Assembly: GCA_032622095.1 (NCBI GenBank)
Contig: CP136064.1
Location: forward strand, 42,743,912 to 42,807,911
Reading direction: 5' to 3'
Source: Siphonodentalium dalli
Lineage: Eukaryota; Mollusca; Scaphopoda; Gadilida; Siphonodentaliidae
DNA length: 64,000 nt
Shown here: piece by piece, positions 36,440-47,674 of the stretch
Layout of the letters: each line of letters begins with the position of its first letter
Numbering within the stretch: position 1 is the first letter of the stretch
The notes under the pieces: model-generated
What the model was told of the DNA's origin: nothing
Seen by the model: the letters and a program-made list of their open reading frames with translations, nothing else
Databases searched by the model: none
Made by a program: the position numbers and the translations under genes

Positions 36440-37870
36440 ATGGATACAATACGGTCCATTCTGGACAGTGTATCTGATAGTGGTACGATTTCGGACTCAC
36501 TCGTTTCAGTGCCGACCATTCTTGATAGTTTTCGGTCGATTTCATCTGAGGAGCTTACTAAGACCATCCAGCATGCAGCATCCAAGCAATGCAAACTTGA
36601 TGTCATCCCAAGTGTGTTACTACAATCATGTCTCCCTGGGCTGATACCATGGATTCTTGATATAGTTAACACATCACTTTCTACCGGCGTTTTCCCAACA
36701 CCGATGAAGCAGGCTCTTGTAACACCACTCGTCAAGAAGCCGGGCTGGATCCGGAGACGCTGAAAAACTACCGACCGGTCTCTAAGCTTTCCTTCTTGTC
36801 GAAGGTTATGTGCTTTTTCGAGTGCAGAATGACATACTGCAAGCCATGGACAAACAACAGATATCGTGCCTCGTGCTACTCGACTTAAGCGCAGCGTTCG
36901 ACACGATCGACCACGCTGTCCTTTTAAACAGACTTTCCAATCGTCTTGGGATTGCCGGATTGGACTGGTTTCGATCCTACCTACACGACCGTACGCAGAG
37001 GGTTGCCGTTTCCGGTTCCACATCGAAAGCAGCTTCTCTTAAATTCGGCGTTCCACAGGGATAGGTGCTGGGGCTTTGCTCTACACTATATATGTACTAC
37101 CCCTTGGCGACCTCATTATACGACATGAATTATCTTTTCACTTCTATGCGGATGACACACAACTGTATATTCATTTTAAGTCGGATTTTGATTCTACAAG
37201 TTCTACCAACTATAAGCTTGAACGATGTGTCGCTGATATTCGATCATGGATGACAATCAACTTCTTAAAATTGAATGCAGATAAAACTGAAATAATATAT
37301 ATTGGTTTGCGACAGAAACTTTCAAAATATTCTGAACATAGTCTAAACATTGAGGGCAGTGTTGTCTCGCCATCCAGCACAGTCCGCAACCTCGGATATT
37401 TCTTGGACGAGAACCTGTCTGCTGAAAAACACACCGAGCAAGTGTGCAGGTCCTTCTTGGACAAAATCGAAACTGTGCAGAAATCTGCATCACGAGTTAT
37501 TTTTATGAGCCGTAAATATGATCATGTCACGCCATTATTGTGCGAGCTCCACTGGTTACCTCCGAGGGAACGGATTGAATTCGAAATTTTGAAATTAACG
37601 CACAAGTGTCTGAATAGCGAGGCCCCATCATACTTGGCAGACTTGATTCTCGATATGTTCTTCCGCGGCCTCTGCGATCTGAAAGTTCTCACAGCCTTGT
37701 GTTTGTACCGGGTGACATCGTAACAGCTGGTGACCAGGCCTTTTCCGTGGCTTCACCATTTCTCTGGAATAAATTGCCTGATCACTTGAGGGCACCCCAG
37801 TCGCTCAAAATGTTCACATCTAAACTTAAAACGCATCTGTTTCAACGTGTGTATCATCCGACCCACTGAT
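36440..37870 (+). pseudogene. CR1/L2-like reverse transcriptase, broken
   Basis: Frame 1 (36440-36763) carries the pre-palm region: LVTPLVKKPGW, preceded by NTSLSTGVFPTPMK. Frame 2 (36810-37064) has LVLLDLSAAFDTIDH, the first catalytic Asp block, and ends with FGVPQG followed by a stop where family members read SVLGP. Frame 3 (from 37076) has HFYADDTQLY, the catalytic YADD box, then LKLNADKTE and the thumb region. A later frame (about 37700-37870) ends the protein with LWNKLPDHLR and a KLKTHLFQ-type tail. A deletion of roughly 100 bp seems to have removed sequence after YRPVSKLSFLSK. The protein cannot be made in one piece. Confidence 0.88.
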
Positions 37871-38010
37871 GGTAGCTAGATGAGCAGCTCATTGTACATA
37901 ATTGATATTTCTTACTATGTTCTAATCATCATTGTGTATGTATTGATGTAAAGCCTATATAAGAGCTCTATGAGGATTTACGACTTTAAACTAAATTTAT
38001 TTATTATAGG
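36440..38010 (+). mobile_element. CR1/L2-type non-LTR retrotransposon, decayed
   Basis: Contains the reverse-transcriptase region and a 3' tail (GTAAAGCCTATATAAGAGC...AAATTTATTTATTATA) like those of CR1/L2 elements. The 5' part, including the endonuclease, is absent. At least two frame breaks and one internal deletion interrupt the ORF. Confidence 0.85.
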
Positions 38011-39325
38011 TCTAACTACAGACAAATTCAGGTCGCGATTTTTTTGTTTCTTTGTTTTATTTGTAATTGATTAGCACGTTTTGACTGGCCAATGATCAGT
38101 GAGGTGGGAGAACATTAAAATGTTTTAATTCGACTACTCAAGATTTCCAAGTGTTGGAAATTTCCAAACTGACACTAAAATTGAAAATTTTTCTCGACTC
38201 GCGACGGGAATACAACATCAAATAATCTCTTGTGTATTCTTAAGGAATGCCCGAGGGCATTCTTAAAAGAATGGCCGTGGGCGTTAAAATAACACTCATG
38301 TGCCATGCATGATCAAAAAGCTTGAGCATTCTGCCAGATAAGAGCCGTGTCAGGACAAAGGGATAAAACGCCGGTGGGTTTTAAGTCAGGGCGAAATGGC
38401 CAAGTATTAACCACAGACATCGCCCAGGCGACGAAAATAAATATGCGTGGTCGTATGCCTGTGTCATGAATTATGCAGAACCCGAGGTACAATTACGACC
38501 GAAAGCCAAAACAATAGGTTCATGTCGAATATTCTAATGTTCTGAAAAATATCATTTCGAATGTTCGAATATTCGGAGAGAACACGAATAATAATTCGAA
38601 TTATTGAATGATCTAAAGCGACCATTAATCTTCAAACCTCAAACCAAACTAGTAATATCTAACATTTGTCACGTATCGATCAAATTAGATCGATAAATCC
38701 ACGAAATAAATACATACATATCTTACAAGCACGCTATTGAAGGACTCGATGAAGTCATACATTTCAATGTTTCGCACAGAAGTACATGGGACGATCGCTA
38801 TTTGTATTTTGTCATATAAAGAAGCTAACAAAGAACACCGCTTATTGTATAGTCGCTTCGTCTACGGGCATCACATTGACTCGGTGAACTTTGAAACCTG
38901 CATGAGCATTTATTTTGTCATGAGTGAGTAAAAAAGTCAAGCGATCCTTTGCGATTTTTTTATGAGCAAAAACCTCAGAGATGAATTATATAACTTCTGA
39001 GATAAAGTCGCGACATAAAACGAAATTATGTAGATCTATTACATGTATCATGCATGGTGATCACGTGAATAGGACGACCAATTCGTGCCATGTTAGTAAA
39101 TATGAGTATTCTCAGCATAGCTTTCTTCCATTTATATAGACAAGTGGTGCTATCCGGGCCACATCTTTAATGCGACAAAACTCTTCAAACACATTTCAGC
39201 ACACTTGACATTCCAAGTGGCGTGTTCTGGGCGTGAGAAAAACTGCCGAAAGATGTATAACGTTTGCTCTGATATCTTTGTCTATATTCTCTTATTTTAC
39301 ATCGGAGTATATGTAGCAGTAGATT
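38011..39325. other. no recognisable gene
   Basis: Inverted and direct repeats of ATTCGAATATTC lie at 38525-38615, with related sequence at 33825-33890. A 64-codon frame at 38737-38931 has no motif. Confidence 0.4.
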
Positions 39326-39730
39326 TGTGACCCGCCATATCAAATCCAGTCGTAAGTCGGGATTTTTTTTACCCTGTGCCAATGCATTCTCTTATATATG
39401 CGAGTCGACCATAGGTCGCCTCGCATATATAAGAGAATGCATTGGCCTAACAATGTTTTACAATTTTAATAATTTGTTCTTGTATTCTTTAACAATTTTA
39501 TAATTTTACCCATACAGAGCCCCAGACAAACATGAGCAGACGACACTCTTATATATGCTTCTATATATGTGTGGGCTCCCTGCAGGGTAATGGATATTTT
39601 TTATTTTATGTCCAAAAAAATTGTCAGAAACATTTATCTAAAAAAAATGATAAAAAATTGTTCGACTCGCATATATAAGAGATTGCATTGGTACAGGGTA
39701 AAAAAATCCCGACTTACGACTGGATTTGAT
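39326..39730. mobile_element. MITE with TGTGACCCGCC end (copy D), right end truncated
   Basis: Same family as 33204-33651. The left end and first hairpin (39378-39446) are complete, while half of the second hairpin and the last ~12 bp of the right end (the GGCGGGTCACA part) are missing. Confidence 0.8.
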
Positions 39731-39947
39731 AATTTAGCAAACTTCTTCAAGTGTTTAGGGTCGTACCGGAACAAACAACTATACCTAGTCGATGCCACCC
39801 CCACACGCCTACTAACCATTTAACACAGTTTATGCAAGGTTTGTCTCGTAAAGTTCCACGCTGGGATCATTTGTCATATAATAAATTATTTTAAAATATT
39901 CAGGTGTATCATATCAGACATTGGGGATGTCATAGAATAAGCCTTGT

Positions 39948-40533
39948 CACTGGTTCGCGATTTTCAAGATGGCCGATGGTTCCATATGGTCCGATCCCTA
40001 GCATTTTACCCAACCACCGGTAAAAGGTCAAAGTTAAGAAGTAGCGTCCATTTGTAAACATTCGACAGCTGAGTGCGAGCATTTTTTTTATCAGCATTTT
40101 ATGGCTTAATTTCAGTTATTATGAATGCAACTACGGGTTTAAGAATTGTTTTGTGGCCATGTCATCTACAGAGCTAGGATCTGGTGACGATGCGGACATT
40201 TAGACGTTTAAGCGATGGACGCCCTCTTTTGTCAACGAACTTCCCATAATTTACTGATAAATAGCGAGTATTTGTGATAAAAAAAAATAACGCAAAAACA
40301 TATACGTGATACACTCAATCCATCTACTGCGTGAAACATACGTATTGTATGTATCCAGTGTGATTGTTTAATTAGTTTTACGAAGTTATCGCACCTGCGA
40401 TTCGGTAACGAACTGTTACCATTTTATTTTGGGAATTCCCAGACTGGAACCATATGTTAAAAATAGATGCTACTTCTTAACTTTGACCTCCGGAGACCAA
40501 ATGGCGGATTCACCGCGAGTTCGTGATCTCACT
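39948..40533. mobile_element. foldback element with ~120-bp inverted ends
   Basis: The left end contains GGTTCGCGATTTTCAAGATGG and GGTCAAAGTTAAGAAGTAGC. The right end carries GCTACTTCTTAACTTTGACC and CACCGCGAGTTCGTGATC in inverse order. Arms differ by indels, suggesting some age. No ORF. No clear target duplication was found. Confidence 0.65.
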
Positions 40534-40589
40534 TATAGTTCATATTTGTGTGTACCACATTCGATCGAGGTGTGTCGTGCAAATGTCGG

Positions 40590-40735
40590 TTTTTAGGCGC
40601 GCCGCGTGTATTCTAATGTACAAATTCTTGTTTCGCCTAGGTGCTGCCATAGCGCATGGGGTTTCTATTTATAGAATGTCAATTATTGGGACACATTAAA
40701 AGTTGTAGTGCGACCCCGAGGCTTATTAGCTTATT
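40590..40735 (+). repeat. dispersed repeat R3, copy a
   Basis: TATTCTAATGTACAAATTCT, GGTTTCTATTTATAGAAT and CATTAAAAGTTGTAGTGCG, ending ACCCCGAG, reappear in order at 60640-60735. Confidence 0.6.
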
Positions 40736-42950
40736 ATCTTGGCTCTATGAGAGGTTTCATTTGCGTCATAAAGTTGAGTTGATATTTTTTGATTGGATAA
40801 TATAACACCATACTCCCTTATAGTACAATGAATAACAAAGCAGCCACATATATTTCAGGCAAATAAGCACAAATGTTGGTATGCAAGCTTGTCCACTCAA
40901 GCAGGGAACAATCAACTGGAAATAGGCCACACATATTAGAGATACCTGATGAGCTGAGGATTTTGCTATGAATCTATGATCTCAGCCCAAAGGTTTATTG
41001 ACCAGCAAGCATGGCATGCCAATTCTTAAATAAACTAAATTATTTATGGGGTTGTCTTTCTTCATGAAAATAATTATGAAATTTCTTGAATCAAGAAAAA
41101 TTAGGTCTCCTCTCACGATCTTCAGATATGATATCATGGATATAATGAACTACACTTTTGAAAAAGTTCTATCTTATAGAAGTAACTGAAAACAGCAACA
41201 TTGCCCATGCCATAAAATTAGTAAATGAGGTTATCATTTCCAACAAGTTGAGTTCTTAAATATAGTGTCACCATAATGGCTTCTATCAAGTTTCAAATAG
41301 AAATTCCAGACAGATACTGGAGGGAAAAAAATGTGCGCCTGATCCTTAAAGGCATGGGCGGCGTTCGTTGCAGAAATATTCATATTTGTTCAAATCGCCA
41401 TTAACAGACGGAATATTAAAATATTAAAATAGATATAGTTTTGTTCATATGGCAAACATATCAGCGCGTAAATAGTATATTGTCGCCAAGACGTACGATG
41501 GTGTACGTAAACAAGATCCTGCTCGTGTTACAGAAGTTTTGCTTCTGTTTACATAACACAGCGCAATTCTATTAGTTAATCACACACACATGATATAAAC
41601 GCTCTTTATTATTTCCATATCAGGAAAACAGTAACAAACTAGAATGCACTCACTGGAGCTGCATATACTTGCGCCCATCACACAATTGACATGTTTTGTT
41701 TTGTCTTACCAACACCACTTTGACCACGGGTGTTTGCTCCTCGTTTGAGAGATCGATAAAAACAAATCTAGATATCAAATCTCAGTTCATTCATCGCTGA
41801 AATATTTGTGTATATACGAACAGATTATTTCAAGTTGATATATTACACTAATGATACGTAGGAGTTGTTTGACATATTTATAGAACATTAGAGACATCGT
41901 TTAAATGAAGGGTGTGAAGATGATTGATTGCCGATGATGCTAATATATATTATATACCAATTGGGTTAAATTACTAGTTTGACTAGAATGATGTCAAGCG
42001 TGTTTGCCGTAGCACTTCAGCGGCAAAAAACGTCAAAGTAAGTTACAAATACCGACACAAATAAATAAAAGACACGCGACCACGCGAACAGTGTGTCAAT
42101 GTGAGCATGCCCTTATAGCGACTGATCTATAGAGTCTTCGGGAACATATCATCAAAATGTCTATTGCGTTGAAAATGAGAAAGGTTGTTTTCCCAGTTAA
42201 TTAATAGGGCATTTAATAATCCGTATGTTTCAACATTCACATTTTTCAGTGCAATTGTTTCTCAATTGAACCACGAGCTCAACTGTTTGGCCGGACATGA
42301 TTTATATGTACCATGATCTTTCGAAAATGTTTTGAACTTCAAAGAAACTTTCCAGAAATATGTTCGCACCTCACTGTCTCTGCGAAAAAAAACTATTCCG
42401 CGCGCATCATTTAGACATGATCAACACACATTTCCCGTGTTTCAAGTTACATAGAATAGGCTTCTAATGGGCAGTACTATTGCCCACTTTTATTTTTCAT
42501 GCAGTATATATATATTTATAATAATAGAACACGAAGTTGTTGGCAATTAGAATGGTTTAGCCTGTCCGTGCAATACGGGTCTCAGCTGTCTGGACATCGA
42601 CGCGATCATGTCTGGTGTTTTGCGCGCCCATGTAGCCTGTGACGTCCTGATGTGCGTCATGACGTCATCGCGTCTTGATCGGTTTCCAGAAAGAAATCAT
42701 TCAATATTGTTCATTTATGAACGATTTATAACCAAAATAAAACCAGATAACAATGCAAATTACGTATATATGTTGATTTAAATTAGAATTGATGCAACCA
42801 TTTCATATTATTCCGTGTGCATTCTTTACAGTATGTACTTCCGGTATGACGTAACATATTCACGGAAGGACAGGCAACAGACAAAGATCCGCACCGAAAA
42901 CTTTACTTGCGTCCAGCATGGACTGGCGCAAGTAATAACGCTCTTTATGT
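40736..42950. repeat. intergenic DNA with R1 copy c at 41350-41640
   Basis: 41350-41640 matches the 5' half of repeat R1 at 2940-3058 plus 4060-4220 without the 1-kb interruption (GCGTAAATAGTATATTGTCG, CAAGACGTACGATGGTGTAC, AAACGCTCTTTATTATTTCC). The remainder has no recognisable gene. Around 42875-42950 the start of another R1-like segment ends ATAACGCTCTTTATGTT. Confidence 0.55.
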
Positions 42951-43016
42951 TTAAAGGTACTCAATCCGATAAAGTCCTCTCATTACTATTTCAATGGCTT
43001 CGGGGGTCAAAAATAT

Positions 43017-43022
43017 TTTATT
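43017..43022. repeat. target site duplication, left (TTTATT)
   Basis: Identical to 51194-51199. The empty-site paralogue in M4 has one such copy (TTTGATT, one substitution and register shift). Confidence 0.85.
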
Positions 43023-43283
43023 AGTAGTATGGGGGGCTTGTTGACCCCACGTCTAAAAATAGATTTTATGGGGGTAAAATTGTTTGTACTAAAATATTCC
43101 AAAAAAAATAATTTCAAAACCTATTTTTTTTTTCCAAAATTTTCAAAAAAAAAGTTTTAAAAAATATCAAAAATTTATAATGAGTTTTCGGTCTCTTACC
43201 CAAATATCGGCCGACTATTAAATGTCGAATGTTTATACATTATTTGCGTGTAATATCTTTTGTTATTGGCCAACTATTTTTGT

Positions 43284-43481
43284 TCAAACAAATATTAATT
43301 TTTTTTCATGAAACTCTGTTAATTTTATTAATCGAAGTTTAGAAATAGTTTTATACCAATTATATGTGTATGGACTGGTCCGAGTCGCTGTAATTTTGGT
43401 CATTGACACTATAGGTATGAATGCATACATTCCAGTGTTTATCATCAGACGCAGTCCATACTCATATAATTGTCTCCACAA
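43284..43481 (-). CDS. 65-codon conserved frame near left terminus (possible exon)
   Basis: Same length and frame as 50733-50930 in the other arm, with few residue differences. It contains LRLMINTGMYAFIP and YTYNWYK. The open frame follows a TTATTTCAG that could be a splice acceptor, so it may be a 3' exon instead of an independent gene. No family recognised. Confidence 0.35.
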   Translation of the reverse strand: MWRQLYEYGLRLMINTGMYAFIPIVSMTKITATRTSPYTYNWYKTISKLRLIKLTEFHEKKLIFV

Positions 43482-43880
43482 TACCTGAAATAATTTGACG
43501 CCATTACTCTTACATAAATAATAAAGAGCGTTTATTCTTTACTTCTCTATCCCGATGAAGTTATTGAGTATATGACACGTGTGCATTATCGCGAATTATT
43601 GGAAGTATTGAGATGTTGTACTATTTTGAAAGCAGTCACGCTAGGACGAAGAGTGTGATGCGAAATTACTACCCCGAATGAACTGACATATTCGAAGGAA
43701 CAAAGTTTCAAGTATGTACACACACATAATCACACGCGTCAATAGGGTAACACTGTATAGGTCGAAAAGAGGGACACCTTGGATAAATTGACCAAATGAC
43801 TGCTATTATATCTGTTGACAGCTATGCGTGTTTCGACTAGTTTGATGTTAGCTCTCACTCGCGTGTCATCATTACCTGTT

Positions 43881-44363
43881 TAACGGGTTATGATCACGTA
43901 AGGTTGATAAGCTGTGTCATTGTTAGGATTAACGTGATAATTAGTTATCAAAAATATGCATACATAATACGTACATGTGATAAGACACTCAATAATAGAA
44001 GTTACTTCGGTGTTGTTGTTATAACAACATTACGTAATAACCACTTATCGACCTATTCATACTTACGCTCATATATAATCTTATATAATGTTACCTCATC
44101 TGTGCTAACTATGTTAGGGAGTTATGGTATACAAATATCTATGACGAAGCTTCCTTTTATGCATGTACAGACACGCTTTCAATTAAGCTATCGATAGCGT
44201 GTCTGAACATCATTAGTTGTTTAACGGGATATGATCACGTAAGGTGATAAGCTGTGTCATTGTTAGCATTAACGCGATAATTAGTTATCAAAAATATGCA
44301 TACATAATACGTACATGTGATAAGACACGCAATAATAGAAGTTACTTTGGTGTTGTTGTTATA
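43881..44363. repeat. ~142-bp direct repeat pair in left subterminal region
   Basis: 43881-44023 and 44222-44363 share ATGATCACGTAAGG, GATAAGCTGTGTCATTGTTA and AAAAATATGCATACATAATA. The mirror pair in the right arm is at about 49845-49991 and 50185-50330. A 97-codon frame that overlaps it (43904-44197, and 50012-50305 on the other strand) runs against the other genes and is probably not coding. Confidence 0.8.
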
Positions 44364-44512
44364 GTCAAGAGAAACAAGGGCTATTGAGAAGTATGGCCTT
44401 GTACGTAAATAATAAAGCACGTTATCGAATATATGTTACACCATATCTCCCCTCCCCACTTATAGATATATAACGAAAACGAGAATAATATGTTGATGAA
44501 GTTTATTGAAAT

Positions 44513-45064
44513 TTAATCATTGTCAGAATCTTCGACCGTTAGATTTATTTCTAACAGTTTCTTGAATTTTCTCATCGCTTCATCTGCAGCCCATTCATTA
44601 TCATATACGTGTTTGGTCAGTTTGACCATTTTCTTCATGATCATGTTATGTAGGGGTGATGTTTTCAATCGATACTGGTATTCTATTAATCGTCTATAAC
44701 TTTTGAGAAAGAGAGCAAACTCTGTGTCGATGGTAGCCTCTTCTCCCGACATGCTCTCTTCTCCTTTCGCATCATTGGTGACGCGTTTCATCATACTTTT
44801 GAATGTGTCCATCTCGTTGACACATCGCGCAGCTTTCTTACGACCGAATACCGTTCTACTACCGGCGACAGTATTATCTTCTGAATCTGACGAAGCGGTT
44901 CTAGATTCAGATTCAGATGAACGGGGAACGATATCAGATTCTAGGTCATCGGTATCGTCTCCGAAGAAATTTGTCTCGGACATAACTACGTGTTTAAGCT
45001 GTTTATGTCTTTGTAGATTGTAGTTCGTCGATAAAATAATTCCGCATAAATGACACCCGTGCAT
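44513..45064 (-). CDS. 183-aa C2H2 zinc-finger protein, left arm
   Basis: Starts at 45064 with a single C2H2 finger at residues 4-25 (C4, C7, H20, H25: spacing C-x2-C-x12-H-x4-H). A Ser/Asp/Glu-rich acidic stretch follows (about 33-63), then a charged, helical C-terminal half with LIEYQYRLKTSPLHNMIMKK and an acidic tail. A TATA-like CTCTTATAA lies at 45092-45100, about 30 bp before the ATG, and AATAAA (as TTTATT on the plus strand, 44502-44507) lies directly after the stop. Such compact signals resemble viral genes. It differs from the right-arm copy at only about three residues. A DNA-binding or regulatory role is inferred from the finger alone. Confidence 0.75.
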   Translation of the reverse strand: MHGCHLCGIILSTNYNLQRHKQLKHVVMSETNFFGDDTDDLESDIVPRSSESESRTASSDSEDNTVAGSRTVFGRKKAARCVNEMDTFKSMMKRVTNDAKGEESMSGEEATIDTEFALFLKSYRRLIEYQYRLKTSPLHNMIMKKMVKLTKHVYDNEWAADEAMRKFKKLLEINLTVEDSDND

Positions 45065-45252
45065 TATCGCGAATTATTGGAAGAACGATCACTCTTATAA
45101 AGAGCGATAAAAAGAGATAATAAGGTGTGGTATACAACCCTCACGTTAAGAGTGCGTTCGTCCCGGGTCTAGGGTATAGATCTTTGACCACCGGTGATTC
45201 AATTAATGCCAATTTATCAGTATGGTACTCTATGTATTCATTCATGATTTGG

Positions 45253-45576
45253 CTAATCGTATGACACTATTCTTTTCATTTTCTTCTTATTATTAGACAA
45301 ACCTCCAGCTAACACTCTCTTGTTGGTTTGTTTGGACGCTTTACGTGTGTTTGTCAACTTATTTGCTGCAACTTCGGCCTTAGCCATTTCAATCGCTTGA
45401 GCGATGGGCGTCACTACGTTAATATGTGGTTTTAGAACGTCTTCTTCACTATCACTATGTTTAGTTCTGTCAATAAAGTATCGACCCTTATTATCTGGCG
45501 TTAACTTCCCATCAAGCATGTCTCTGAAATGTTTTCTCCACGTTTCAATATCTGATGGAATATACGGGATCGACAT
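45253..45576 (-). CDS. 107-aa basic protein, left arm
   Basis: N-terminal block PYIPSDIETWRKHFRDMLDG with the pattern W-x3-HF-x2-M-x2-G, then GRYFID, a short acidic stretch (SDSEEDV), an Ala-rich helix and a Lys/Asn-rich basic C-terminus with KKKMKR. It could be a nucleic-acid-binding or core-type protein, but that is only suggested by charge. TATAAGAG in reverse lies at 45641-45648, about 65 bp upstream of the start. It lies between the PC4-like and 183-aa genes in the same direction. No family recognised with certainty. Confidence 0.7.
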   Translation of the reverse strand: MSIPYIPSDIETWRKHFRDMLDGKLTPDNKGRYFIDRTKHSDSEEDVLKPHINVVTPIAQAIEMAKAEVAANKLTNTRKASKQTNKRVLAGGLSNNKKKMKRIVSYD

Positions 45577-45756
45577 GTTTCTTCAAATGTAGTGTACAAG
45601 TCACTCTTTTTTCTGCATTTTATTTTAGAAAGTTTATCGCCTCTTATAAAAATCGATTATCTGGATATTTATTAATCGAATCGTCGCTAGTCAGGTACAG
45701 ATAATAATTATCCATATGACTATAGTTTCTAAAAAAAAACAATTCAAAGAGAATCA

Positions 45757-46227
45757 TTATTCTTCTTCTCTTATAGTTGTATTGATATCACTGAATATAT
45801 GCTTGAAGATTGACCACTGGTTCAAATTTAACGGAATACCTATAATCGTCGGAGTGTTATTCACAACTCGCCTAATGTCTGTATAAATGTGTCCTTGATT
45901 ATTACATAATGTAACAGTAATGTTTGATCGTATTGTCCACTTTTTCAAGAAAACACACGGGTGTTGTTCGTAATCATTGGGGTGTGACATATTAGTATGA
46001 AGTAATTCATAGTCAACCGACTCACGCGGTATCTTCTTTGGAACTAAAATAAATGGTAGTGACACAGTGATTACCATAATAGTAATTCCTATCCATTTAA
46101 GGAGATTCATATGTAGACGACCACGTTCTGTTTGAAACGTATTCGTCAAGGTACCTGTTCTATTATCCATGATTGTAATTGTTCTCGTGTACAACTTACT
46201 CTTATTAATTTTGATATCTGGCGACAT
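45757..46227 (-). CDS. PC4-like domain protein with hydrophobic segment, left arm (intact)
   Basis: 156 aa. Residues 41-62 (NLLKWIGITIMVITVSLPFI and two more) form one hydrophobic segment long enough to cross a membrane. Residues about 90-153 resemble the single-stranded-DNA-binding domain of transcriptional coactivator PC4/SUB1: beta-strand region, then DIR (117-119), then GIPLNLNQW (130-138) and a helix with FSDI. Human PC4 has DIRE and GISLNPEQW at equivalent places, with the Trp contacting DNA. In PC4 the domain dimerises and binds melted DNA. A membrane segment before it is unusual, and a later Met (residue 20 or 40) could be the start. The gene lies between the polyQ and 107-aa genes. 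Confidence 0.65.
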   Translation of the reverse strand: MSPDIKINKSKLYTRTITIMDNRTGTLTNTFQTERGRLHMNLLKWIGITIMVITVSLPFILVPKKIPRESVDYELLHTNMSHPNDYEQHPCVFLKKWTIRSNITVTLCNNQGHIYTDIRRVVNNTPTIIGIPLNLNQWSIFKHIFSDINTTIREEE

Positions 46228-46340
46228 CAGACTCTAAAATCCATGAATTAAATTTGTCTGGCCATGAATGCCAAATGCACCATGATAGTTATCGATGTCA
46301 ATAATGCGTTTCGTTGAGATCTTGATTGAGTATGCACCAA

Positions 46341-46805
46341 TCAATTAACAATGACACAGAATATCACCCAAAGTATATTCAAAGGGCGTGAGAAAAAGAG
46401 CAAATGAGCAAAAAAAATGAGCAAATGAGCAAAAAAATGAGCAAATGAGTAAAACAATGAGCAAATGAGCGCAAAAAAATGAGCAAATGAGCAAAAAAAT
46501 GAGCAAATGAGAAAAAAAATGAGCAAAACAAATGAGCAAATGAGCAAAAAAATGAGCAAATGAGCAAAAAAATGAGCCAAAAAATGAGCAAAAAAAATGA
46601 GCAAATGAGCAAAAAAATGAGCAAATGAGTGTTGTTGTTGTTGTTGTTGTTGTGGCTGATGATACTGTTGTTATTGTTGTTGTTGTTGTTGCTGATGATG
46701 ATACTGTTGTTGTTGTTCTGAAGGCTTGTGTTTAACTTTGATATGACGTTTCAAACTATCTTGCCAAGCATAGACACTTGAGCACTCTTCACATTGATAC
46801 TTCAT
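46341..46805 (-). pseudogene. C2H2 zinc finger-polyQ protein, left arm, stop in polyQ
   Basis: Starts at 46805 with the finger C5, C8, H21, H26 (spacing C-x2-C-x12-H-x4-H, as in the 183-aa protein), then Gln/His repeats. A CAA-to-TAA change at 46673-46671 stops translation after 44 codons. Past the stop the CAA tract continues, then a minisatellite of AAATGAGCAAATGAGCAAA-like units (46390-46630) that, on this strand, encodes Phe/Ala/His/Leu/Ile repeats, ending NILWVIFCVIVN as in the right arm. The TATA-like box is at 46850-46859. Confidence 0.65.
46390..46630. repeat. ATGAGCAAATGAGCAAAA minisatellite, left arm
   Basis: About a dozen irregular 8-20-bp units combining AAATGAGC and AAAAAATGAGC. 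The mirror tract at about 47680-47815 is much shorter. Fast length change in repeats explains the unequal arms. Confidence 0.85.
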
Positions 46806-47495
46806 TTTCCTATATAATCAGTGAAATCGAGCGTTCTTCTATGCACCTATATTTATATAGAACAGAAACAAGGGCAACGTGATGGACTAGTTAACTAGTT
46901 CAGGCTGTCGTTCACAACGTCTCTTCGTGTTGTTCGTACTGGATACAAATTTATCACATTGGCTACAATACAACCTACCTATCCAAATGTCAATGCAATT
47001 ATGAGTGATTTCAATATGAGCACTCTATTATATAGATATGTGTAACCTGGTGACATGATGAAATCGATTGTGATACAAAGCTAAAGTACCGACCATATGG
47101 TAGATACATAGCTAAAGTACCGCTCATAGAGCAGAAGCTAACCGCTCATAGAGCGGTATTTTAGCTTCTGCTCTATGAGCGGTGCTTTAGCTTTGTATCT
47201 ACCCTATGGTCGGTACTTTAGCTTTGTATCACAATCGATTTCATCATGTCACCAGGTTACACATATCTATATAATAGAGTGCTCATATTGAAATCACTCA
47301 TAATTGCATTGACATTTGGATAGGTAGGTTGTATTGTAGCCAATGTGATAAATTTGTATCCAGTACAAACAACACGAAGAGACATTGTGAACGACAGCCT
47401 GAACTAGTTAACTAGTCCACCACGTTGCCCTTGTTTCTGTTCTATATAAATATAGGTGCATAGAAGAACGCTCGATTTCACGATTATATAGGAAA
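46806..47495. promoter_or_regulatory. central hinge and bidirectional promoter region
   Basis: 690 bp separate the two divergent start codons (46805 and 47496). The region is palindromic, with the turn near 47150 in ACCGCTCATAGAGCGGT (47141-47157). Direct repeats of GCTAAAGTACCG lie on each side. TATA-like TATATAAATA boxes lie at 47444-47453 (plus) and 46850-46859 (minus). Together they look like a duplicated promoter fused head to head. Confidence 0.7.
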
Positions 47496-47638
47496 ATGAA
47501 GTATCAATGTGAAGAGTGCTCAAGTGTCTATGCTTGGCAAGATAGTTTGAAACGTCATATAAAAGTTAAACACAAGCCTTCAGAACAACAACAACAACAG
47601 TATCATCAGCAACAACAACAACAACAGTATCATCAGCC

Positions 47639-47674
<36 letters not shown>

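Noticed and set aside
36280-37023. 247-codon minus-strand open frame
   Set aside because: It is antisense to the reverse-transcriptase blocks read on the plus strand and has no motif of its own.
43904-44197. 97-codon frame in the left arm (mirror 50012-50305)
   Set aside because: It runs against the other genes, overlaps the direct repeats and a hairpin, and has no recognisable domain.
44703-45023. 106-codon frame antisense to the 183-aa gene (mirror 49186-49506)
   Set aside because: It is a shadow of the Ser/Asp-rich coding sequence on the other strand.
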